From: VMCP01 sp964592635
GTDB lineage: Bacteria > Bacteroidota > Bacteroidia > NS11-12g > UBA955
Direction: 5' to 3'
DNA: 20,906 nt
Assembly (NCBI GenBank): GCA_964592635.1
Contig: CAZQFZ010000037.1
Span: 1 to 20,906, forward strand
Part shown: positions 15,040 to 20,906 of the stretch, piece by piece
How the letters are laid out: every line of letters begins with the position of its first letter
Position numbering within the stretch: the stretch's first letter is position 1
Made by a program: the position numbers and the translations under genes
Notes under the pieces: model-generated
Databases searched by the model: none
What the model saw: the letters and a program-made list of their open reading frames with translations, nothing else
Told to the model about the DNA's origin: nothing

Positions 15040-17247
15040 TTATCCTATGATTCCATTCAGCGTTGCTGATGGGCGCATGGCGCGACTCGCTTTTTCGTCG
15101 TTCATGAAATAATATCCCCCGATATCTACCTTACTACCTTGAACCGCATTGAGTTCAGACACAATGGTTGATTCGTTTTCAGTCAAACTTGCAGCTACAG
15201 GAGCGAATTGACTTGCCAATTCCAAATCTTCGGTTTGTTTTGCCAATTCCTGCGCCCAATACAGAGCTAGATAGAAATGTGATCCGCGGTTATCAATTCC
15301 TCCAATCTTACGTGTAGGACTCTTGTCTTCGTTTAAGAACGTTGCGGTTGCCGCATCGAGGGTTTTAGCTAAAACAGCTGCTTTCGTGTTGTTGAACTTG
15401 TCAGCGAAATGTTCCAAACTTACGGCTAATGCTAGGAATTCGCCTAAGCTATCCCAACGCAAATAGTTTTCTTCTATAAATTGTTCTACGTGTTTTGGAG
15501 CTGATCCACCGGCACCGGTTTCAAACAATCCCCCGCCGTCCATCAAAGGAACAATCGACAACATTTTTGCTGAAGTTCCCAATTCTAAAATGGGGAAAAG
15601 GTCAGTTAAGTAATCGCGCAACACATTGCCTGTTACCGATATGGTGTCTAAACCTTTTACCATTCGTTCAAAACTATACGTGGTAGCTTCGGAAGGAGAA
15701 AGGATCAATATTTCAAGTCCTTCGGGATTAAATTCGGGTAAATACGCATTCACCTTTTTGATCAATTCGCGGTCGTGAGCACGGTTAGAATCCAACCAGA
15801 AAACAGCAGGAGTTTGAGTAGCACGCGCACGTTTAACTGCCAATCCTACCCAATCTTTAATCGGTGCGTCTTTAACTTGGCACATTCTGAAAATATCGCC
15901 TTTTTCAACCGATTGTTCCATAACCGATTCACCATTGATAACGACTTCAACTTTACCTGAATCAGCAATTTGGAAGGTTTTATCGTGGGATCCGTATTCT
16001 TCGGCTTTTTGAGCCATAAGTCCTACGTTGCTCACACTTCCAATGGTGCTGGGGTTCAATGCGCCGTGTTTTTTATGAAATTCAATGGTAGCGTGATAGA
16101 CTCCACTGTAAGAACGATCTGGAATCACGGCTTTCGTATCTTGAGCTTTGCCTTCTTTATTCCACATGCGCCCTGAGGTTCTGATCATGGCTGGCATGGA
16201 AGCATCGATAATTACGTCGCTGGGGACGTGCAAATTGGTGATTCCTTTATCGGAGTTTACCATGGCTAAAGCCGGACCTTCATTTATAGCGCGGTCAAAA
16301 GCGGCAAGTATTTCTGATTTTTTGGGATCGGGGAGCGTGTTTACTTTATTCAATACATCACCCAAACCGTTGTTAGGATCGATATTTAGGGATGCAAATT
16401 CAGAAGCATACTGATTGAAAACGTCTTTGAAAAACACTTCCACAAAAGCACCGAAAAGTATGGGGTCACTCACCTTCATCATGGTTGCTTTCAAGTGAAC
16501 GGAGAACAATACGTTCTTGGATTTCGCATCTTCTATTTGTTCTTGAATGAAGGTTTTTAATTTATTGAGGGATAGGGCAGCGGAGTCAATTATTTCGCCT
16601 GCTTTCAATTTTAATCCCGATTTAAGCGTAGTTTTTTCACCGGATGCGCTGGTGAAAACGATATCAGCAGTACATTCTTCGTTTAATGTGATGCTTTTTT
16701 CTGTGCCATAAAAGTCGCCATCGGTCATGCTTGCAACATGTGATGCGCTATCAGCAGACCATGCACCCATGGAATGTGGGTGTTTTTGAGCGTAATTTTT
16801 TACGGATTTGGGAGCTCTACGATCGCTGTTACCTTCACGAAGGACAGGGTTAACGGCAGAACCTTTGATTTTATCGTAGCGTTGTTTGATGTCCTTTTCT
16901 TGGTCGTTTTTAGGTTCCGAGGGATAGCTTGGAACTGCAAAACCAGCGGCTTGTAATTCAGCGATTGCAGCGTGTAACTGGGGCATAGAAGCGCTGATAT
17001 TGGGGAGTTTAATGATATTGGCTTCGGGAGTTTTCGCAAGTTCACCTAGCATATTGAGGTCATCGCTAATTCTTTGTTCTTCAGAGAGGAAATCGGGAAA
17101 ATTAGCGAGGATACGTCCTGCCAAAGAAATGTCTTTGGTTTCGACTTGAATTTTCGCTTTTTCGGTGAAGAATTTAACGATTGGCAAAAGGCTATAAGTG
17201 GCTAATGCTGGGGCCTCATCGGTTTTGGTGTACAATATCTTCTGCAT
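15040..17247 (-). CDS. icd: Monomeric NADP-dependent isocitrate dehydrogenase
   Basis: This TCA-cycle enzyme oxidatively decarboxylates isocitrate to 2-oxoglutarate with NADP, 735 residues, the usual length for the monomeric type. Recognisable motifs include VLREGNSDRRAPKSVKNYAQ (isocitrate-binding Ser/Asn/Arg residues), HPHSMGAW, HLKATMMKVSDPILFG (catalytic Lys), RTSGRMWNKEGKAQDT, PDRSYSGVYH (catalytic Tyr), FWLDSNRAHD and GLFETGAGGSAPKHVEQF. I start at the ATG at 17247 (MQKILYTKTDEAPAL). An in-frame TTG at 17274 overlaps the promoter element and is rejected. It is cytoplasmic and transcribed alone. It converges with the HDAC-family gene and its 3' end carries a probable terminator. Confidence 0.97.
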   Translation of the reverse strand: MQKILYTKTDEAPALATYSLLPIVKFFTEKAKIQVETKDISLAGRILANFPDFLSEEQRISDDLNMLGELAKTPEANIIKLPNISASMPQLHAAIAELQAAGFAVPSYPSEPKNDQEKDIKQRYDKIKGSAVNPVLREGNSDRRAPKSVKNYAQKHPHSMGAWSADSASHVASMTDGDFYGTEKSITLNEECTADIVFTSASGEKTTLKSGLKLKAGEIIDSAALSLNKLKTFIQEQIEDAKSKNVLFSVHLKATMMKVSDPILFGAFVEVFFKDVFNQYASEFASLNIDPNNGLGDVLNKVNTLPDPKKSEILAAFDRAINEGPALAMVNSDKGITNLHVPSDVIIDASMPAMIRTSGRMWNKEGKAQDTKAVIPDRSYSGVYHATIEFHKKHGALNPSTIGSVSNVGLMAQKAEEYGSHDKTFQIADSGKVEVVINGESVMEQSVEKGDIFRMCQVKDAPIKDWVGLAVKRARATQTPAVFWLDSNRAHDRELIKKVNAYLPEFNPEGLEILILSPSEATTYSFERMVKGLDTISVTGNVLRDYLTDLFPILELGTSAKMLSIVPLMDGGGLFETGAGGSAPKHVEQFIEENYLRWDSLGEFLALAVSLEHFADKFNNTKAAVLAKTLDAATATFLNEDKSPTRKIGGIDNRGSHFYLALYWAQELAKQTEDLELASQFAPVAASLTENESTIVSELNAVQGSKVDIGGYYFMNDEKASRAMRPSATLNGIIG

Positions 17248-17263
17248 GTTTTTGGGTAAAGTG

Positions 17264-17271
17264 CAAAGATA
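17264..17271 (-). promoter_or_regulatory. Promoter element of icd (TATCTTTG)
   Basis: On the minus strand this reads TATCTTTG, a match to the Bacteroidota TAnnTTTG -7 element, ending 16 bases before the ATG. A TTTG further upstream is only 14 bases away, so the -33 element is unclear. Confidence 0.6.
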
Positions 17272-17305
17272 CAAAATCGGTGGGTCAAAAAAAAGGCGAG
17301 CGCGA

Positions 17306-17405
17306 NNNNNNNNNNNNNNNNNNNNNNNNNNNNNNNNNNNNNNNNNNNNNNNNNNNNNNNNNNNNNNNNNNNNNNNNNNNNNNNNNNNNNNNNNNNNNNN
17401 NNNNN
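17306..17405. other. Assembly gap (100 N)
   Basis: This is a run of exactly 100 N between the icd promoter region and the upstream region of ATPase 2, so its true size is unknown. A multicopy element at this edge could have broken the assembly. Confidence 0.97.
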
Positions 17406-17477
17406 AAGGACGAGTTTTAAGTAATACTAGTAGGATAAGTGTAGAATCATCATTCTTGCTTACAAAAACAGTATTAT

Positions 17478-17527
17478 ATTGTAAGTAGTACTTACGAAAA
17501 ATATGTAAAATTGTAAGTAGTAACTAC
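17478..17527. repeat. Paired operator-like repeats before ATPase 2
   Basis: ATTGTAAGTAGTA occurs at 17478-17490 and 17510-17522, exactly 32 bases apart. The first copy extends into a perfect 15-base palindrome, GTAAGTA-G-TACTTAC (17481-17495). The second is degenerate (GTAAGTAGTAACTAC, 17513-17527). The pair lies just upstream of the TATATTTG promoter element of the ATPase gene. Confidence 0.82.
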
Positions 17528-17537
17528 AAAAAATTGT

Positions 17538-17545
17538 TATATTTG
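17538..17545 (+). promoter_or_regulatory. Promoter of ATPase 2 (TATATTTG)
   Basis: This is an exact match to the TAnnTTTG consensus. The nearest upstream TTG (17511-17513), inside the second repeat copy, is 24 bases away, slightly long. The predicted transcript start would be near 17551, upstream of the TTG at 17569. Confidence 0.5.
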
Positions 17546-17568
17546 CAAGTATATTGGTATTTAAGTAA

Positions 17569-18735
17569 TTGACTAATAGATATTTATGTAATATGTATGT
17601 AAGAAAGCAAGTATTTAAAGGTATAGGTAGTGAAAGTATTTTCTTTTGGGGGGCAAGACAAACTGGGAAAAGTACACTATTGAAACAGATGTTTCCAGAT
17701 GCAATATGGATAGATCTATTGTTGTCGGATGTATTTAGAAGGTTCTCTGCGCAACCACAATTACTTAGAGAAATGGTCCATGTTGCTGATCAGGCCAAGC
17801 TAGTGGTGATTGATGAAATCCAAAAAGTTCCTGGATTGTTGGATGAGATTCATTGGTTAATGGTGAATAAGCAGGTACAATTTATACTGAGTGGTTCAAG
17901 TCCGCGTAAAATAATACGATCTGGAGCCAATCTTTTAGGCGGTAGGGCGTTGAGGTATGAGTTGTATCCGTTAGTGTCTGCTGAAATTGACGATTTTCAA
18001 TTGGATAAGGCATTGAACAATGGTTTATTGCCTAGGCATTATTTGAGTTCTAATTCAAAGAAACTAATGGATGCCTATATAGGTAATTATTTGAATGATG
18101 AAATAGTTGCTGAAGCAAAAATAAGGAACGTTCAGGCGTTTTCTCAGTTTCTTAGAGCGGCAGCATTTTCGAATGCGGAACAAGTTAATTATTCCAATAT
18201 TGCATCAGATTGTGGTGTAAGTCATAATACTATACGGGAGTATTTTCAAATATTGGAAGATACATTAATTGGGAGATTCGTGCCCGTTTACCAAAAGAAG
18301 CCCAAGCGAAAAGTTATTCAATCTCCGAAGTTCTATTTTTTCGATTTGGGTATTCCTAATAATCTATTGAAGCGAGGAATAATTGAGCCTGGTACAGAAG
18401 CTTTTGGACATGTATTTGAACATTTTATTTACCAAGAATTACATGCACACAGTAAATATTCAGAACTTGATTATTCTATTTCTTATTGGCGAACGGTAAG
18501 TCAAATTGAGGTGGATTTTATACTGGGTGATAACCAAGTTAGCATTGAAGTAAAAGGAACCGATAATGTGAATTCTAAACACCTCAAAGGTTTGAGGAGT
18601 TTTTCGGAAGAATATGTTACTCAAAAGCAAATATTAGTTAGCTTAGATCCCATTGAGAGGATGGTGGGTGATATTCATTTGATGCCTTGGCGGGTATTTT
18701 TACAGCGACTTTGGAACGGAGAATTGATACAATAA
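17569..18735 (+). CDS. AAA family ATPase with DUF4143 nuclease-like domain (ATPase 2)
   Basis: This is a P-loop ATPase of the COG1373 type, 388 residues from TTG at 17569. An ATG at 17593 (MYVRKQVFK) is an equally possible start, giving 380. Walker A is GARQTGKST (28-36) and Walker B is LVVIDE (78-83). ILSGSSPRKI (106-115) and GGRALRYELYPL (124-135) follow. A winged-helix-like segment with ASDCGVSHNTIREYFQIL lies at about 212-229. The C-terminal PD-(D/E)XK core looks complete: EVDF (Asp316) and IEVKG (Glu327, Lys329). It differs strongly from ATPase 1, so the two belong to different subfamilies. It has its own repeated operator-like sites upstream, and its end lies 23 bp from a truncated yoeB-like gene. 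The cellular role of these ATPases is unknown. Confidence 0.9.
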   Translation: MTNRYLCNMYVRKQVFKGIGSESIFFWGARQTGKSTLLKQMFPDAIWIDLLLSDVFRRFSAQPQLLREMVHVADQAKLVVIDEIQKVPGLLDEIHWLMVNKQVQFILSGSSPRKIIRSGANLLGGRALRYELYPLVSAEIDDFQLDKALNNGLLPRHYLSSNSKKLMDAYIGNYLNDEIVAEAKIRNVQAFSQFLRAAAFSNAEQVNYSNIASDCGVSHNTIREYFQILEDTLIGRFVPVYQKKPKRKVIQSPKFYFFDLGIPNNLLKRGIIEPGTEAFGHVFEHFIYQELHAHSKYSELDYSISYWRTVSQIEVDFILGDNQVSIEVKGTDNVNSKHLKGLRSFSEEYVTQKQILVSLDPIERMVGDIHLMPWRVFLQRLWNGELIQ

Positions 18736-18755
18736 AAGCAACCGGAGTTACAACA

Positions 18756-18782
18756 TCAAATTGACGACCAAATTAGTTTCAT
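18756..18782 (-). pseudogene. Start of a YoeB/Txe-type toxin, cut after eight codons
   Basis: Directly after the antitoxin reading frame (TAA then ATG with no gap) the minus strand reads MKLIWSSI followed by a stop. This is the characteristic beginning of YoeB/Txe mRNA-cleaving toxins, normally followed by AWEDYL. The match ends near 18758, and the ATPase 2 gene ends at 18735. The remaining 75 or so toxin residues are absent here. The assignment rests on eight residues plus position next to a YefM-like frame. Confidence 0.6.
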
Positions 18783-19031
18783 TTAATCAATCAATTCTTG
18801 ATGAACTCCATTCCCTGATTCTAATTCTTTTATTGATTTCAGAAGTACGTCTCTGTTCTTTCGTGTTAATAATTAGGCTGATTTCTTTAAGGAATTGTAT
18901 TCGTCCAAGGAAATTAAAACCAAATCCTTACCATTTTTACGTTTGATTACGATGTCGCACACATCATCAACCGCTTTTTCTAGCCCATTTTTAAGATTAG
19001 ATCTAAATTCAGTGAAGTTTACAATTTCCAT
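18783..19031 (-). pseudogene. YefM/Phd-type antitoxin with in-frame nonsense codon
   Basis: From the ATG at 19031 the minus strand encodes MEIVNFTEFRSNLKNGLEKA and then IVIKRKNGKDLVLISLDEYN, the DNA-binding part of a YefM/Phd-family type II antitoxin. A TAA at 18873-18875 stops translation after 52 residues. The same frame then continues with LLTRKNRDVLLKSIKELESG and ends HQELID at 18783, matching the normal toxin-neutralising tail. The family usually has Ala-Tyr-Leu-Leu at the break, so a single Tyr to stop change explains it. A total of 83 codons fits the family length. It lies 54 bp after the FG-GAP gene and directly before the toxin remnant. Confidence 0.85.
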
Positions 19032-19085
19032 AGTGCGAATATGCGAAATTAAAAGTGCATGTTTAAGCTTATGTTTTTTAGGAGT

Positions 19086-20906
19086 TTAATTTTTCACCAC
19101 TTTGATAACCGCTTTTTTGCCATCGGCGATGATGTTCACTATGTAAATTCCGGGAGATTCAGGAATGGTAATATTGAATTTTTGCGAGTTGAAATACAAT
19201 TTGTGCTCCAATTCATGTCCCCCAAAATCCATAATAATCACTTCAGATTTACTACTAACTTTTCCTAAATCTATGGAAATGTTATCTTTAGTTGGATTGG
19301 GGAAAATAAGAAAATTCCAGCCCATTTCATTTTCAATAACTTCAAGGGTTGTAATTTCCACGCAAAGCGAGGTATCAATACATTTGTTTTCGATTAATTC
19401 AACGGCATAGCTTCCATTGACCTCTGGTTGAAACGAAGAGTTTGTTTGTCCGGGAATGGGAGAGTAGTTATTGCTGCAATTCAGCCAACGGTAGGTAGCT
19501 AGTGAATTGTTGGCTGAAATAGTTGTACCCGAAACCGTAGTATTAATATCCGAAACTTTATTTACGGTGAGGTATAATTCAACAATGGAATCACAGCCAC
19601 TAGCAGCACCACCTGTAAGCGTGTAGGTAGCTGTGCTATTGTTTTCAGTGTATGTTTTACCATCTATCCAAGTAAATGCGTTACAAACGGTTTGAGTATC
19701 GCGTTTTCGAACAATACAATTCTTGAAGAAATATGCTGAGCCGGCGGCGATAAGCGAATTGGTTCCATTCGCATTTTTATCGTCAAAGTAGGCGCCCACC
19801 AAAGCATGGTCTCCAGAAATTGCCGCAGCGTATCCAAACAAATCACCTCCATCACTGTCAGAAGCGACTAATTTTGATGCATGGGTCCAGGTACCTTTAG
19901 TGTTTCTAAAAACGTAAGCGGAACCTGATTTGTGAGCTCCAATAATGGCATATTCGCCAGATATTGAAACTGAAACTCCAAACATATCATCAGTTTCTCT
20001 ATCAGGAGCGACAATCTTTTGGGATTGTGTCCATTTGTCTGAATTCTTCTCAAAAATATATGCAGAACCTGCGGCAACAAGTTTATCTGCTCCTTTTTCA
20101 TTGTGCTGCTCTAACATGGCTCCTACAATGGCAATATCCCCAGAAATAGATACTGAATTACCAAATTCATCGGCAGTTGTTCTATCTGAAGCTGTAAGTG
20201 TTTTTAACTCTGACCAATTTCCAGATGTTTGTTTTTTCCAAATGTATGCAGCGCCGACATCTTTAGTTAAACTTCCACTAATGATGACTTGTTCTCTAGG
20301 CGCACCCACAATGGCATAATCACCTGATATAGCTACTGTCCATCCGAAATTAGCACCTGTAGATAATTGAGATCCAACTATTTTTTGAAGTTGATTCCAA
20401 CCATTTTCCCCCTTAGTGAAAATATACGCTGATCCTTTATTGGAAGTGGTTAAACCGTTCAAAGCTTGGTCTTCATAGGGAGCTCCAACAATGATAAAGT
20501 CACCAGATATACCAACAGAAGTTCCAAATTCGTCAGTACCCTCTCTATCAGAGGCCATTATTTTATTAACTTGTGTCCAAGTTCCTGATTGGTTTTCAAA
20601 AATATAAGCAGCTCCAACATCGGAAACTACAGTTCCTCCTGTTATTACTGTGTTTTTACCTGGGGCACCAACAACCGCAATGTTTCCAGAAATGGAAACG
20701 GAAAAACCGAACATATCTTCAACCGCATTATCCTTGGAAGTGATTTTTTGAACCACTGTCCATTTTCCGCTTTTATTACTTAAAATATACGCCGCGCCTG
20801 CGTCTTTATACGATTGTCCGCCACTTCCGTAAAGATTGTCTTCTAGATAAGCACCAACTATTGCATAGTCTCCATCAATGGCAACAGAATATCCAAATCG
20901 ATCGTT
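19086..20906 (-). CDS. FG-GAP repeat secreted protein with T9SS sorting domain, 5' end outside window
   Basis: This is a secreted or surface protein of which 606 residues are visible. The frame stays open to the window edge, so the start is missing. At least seven FG-GAP-like repeats of about 50-60 residues are present. Each has FG-x-SV-x-ISGD-x-AIVGA, for example DEFGTSVGISGDFIIVGAPY and DLFGYAAAISGDHALVGAY, the blade pattern of an integrin-alpha-type beta-propeller. Then come an SGCDSIVELYLTVN segment and a Cys-containing YRWLNC, then NGSYAVEL module, both common in Bacteroidota exoproteins. The final 80 residues are a T9SS type A domain (FPNPTKDNISIDLG, SPGIYIVNI, KKAVIKVVKN). It is exported by type IX secretion. 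The ligand or role is unknown. Confidence 0.9.
   Translation of the reverse strand, partial: NDRFGYSVAIDGDYAIVGAYLEDNLYGSGGQSYKDAGAAYILSNKSGKWTVVQKITSKDNAVEDMFGFSVSISGNIAVVGAPGKNTVITGGTVVSDVGAAYIFENQSGTWTQVNKIMASDREGTDEFGTSVGISGDFIIVGAPYEDQALNGLTTSNKGSAYIFTKGENGWNQLQKIVGSQLSTGANFGWTVAISGDYAIVGAPREQVIISGSLTKDVGAAYIWKKQTSGNWSELKTLTASDRTTADEFGNSVSISGDIAIVGAMLEQHNEKGADKLVAAGSAYIFEKNSDKWTQSQKIVAPDRETDDMFGVSVSISGEYAIIGAHKSGSAYVFRNTKGTWTHASKLVASDSDGGDLFGYAAAISGDHALVGAYFDDKNANGTNSLIAAGSAYFFKNCIVRKRDTQTVCNAFTWIDGKTYTENNSTATYTLTGGAASGCDSIVELYLTVNKVSDINTTVSGTTISANNSLATYRWLNCSNNYSPIPGQTNSSFQPEVNGSYAVELIENKCIDTSLCVEITTLEVIENEMGWNFLIFPNPTKDNISIDLGKVSSKSEVIIMDFGGHELEHKLYFNSQKFNITIPESPGIYIVNIIADGKKAVIKVVKN

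Noticed and set aside
17248..17274. Longer TTG-started icd frame
   Set aside because: The extra nine codons coincide with a TATCTTTG promoter element, and the ATG at 17247 gives the usual N-terminus of the family.

Overview
The window looks like a scaffold from a low-GC Bacteroidota genome, probably a Flavobacteriia/Flavobacteriales relative. The signs are type IX secretion (T9SS) C-terminal sorting domains, signal peptides ending in AQ, the TAnnTTTG promoter motif typical of the phylum, a monomeric NADP-isocitrate dehydrogenase, and absent or weak Shine-Dalgarno sites. Three runs of exactly 100 N (6562-6661, 14812-14911, 17306-17405) are scaffold gaps of unknown true size, and each touches a gene or its control region.

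Layout. 1-2300 (minus): a truncated GH20 beta-N-acetylhexosaminidase with an SGNH hydrolase upstream of it. 2513-5258 (plus): a divergent photolyase and a three-His-box fatty acid desaturase, closed by a bidirectional terminator. 5318-9507 (minus): three overlapping genes for envelope/secreted proteins, ending in a roughly 1030-residue repeat protein with a glycine-rich C-terminus; an assembly gap falls inside its near-identical repeats. 9814-10934 (minus): a TPM-domain protein and a coupled small Gly-rich membrane protein. 11009-11650 (minus): a DUF1287 secreted protein. 11894-13120 (plus): an AAA ATPase of the DUF4143 (COG1373) type, flanked by palindromes. 13121-13482: a gene-free stretch packed with palindromes. 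13483-15050: a small conserved hypothetical gene (minus) and a histone-deacetylase-family gene (plus) cut by a gap. 15040-17247 (minus): monomeric isocitrate dehydrogenase. 17569-18735 (plus): a second, unrelated-looking DUF4143 ATPase with its own repeated operator-like sites. 18756-19031 (minus): a wrecked yefM/yoeB-type toxin-antitoxin pair. 19086-20906 (minus): an FG-GAP repeat protein with a T9SS sorting domain, running off the window.

The core genes (isocitrate dehydrogenase, desaturase, photolyase) look ordinary in context. The accessory interest is in the two ATPase loci. Each ATPase gene is preceded by its own palindromic or repeated element lying directly on the promoter, a few bases to tens of bases before the start codon. 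ATPase 1 has a second copy of its palindrome just after the gene, followed by two further palindromic elements of different sequence. ATPase 2 sits 23 bp from the point where a yoeB-like toxin gene is cut after eight codons, and the antitoxin beside it carries a single nonsense codon. A testable reading is that these ATPases are mobile or self-regulating cassettes with gene-specific palindromes, one of which has landed in or replaced part of a toxin-antitoxin locus. No searches could be run; all homology statements are recognition of motifs by eye.
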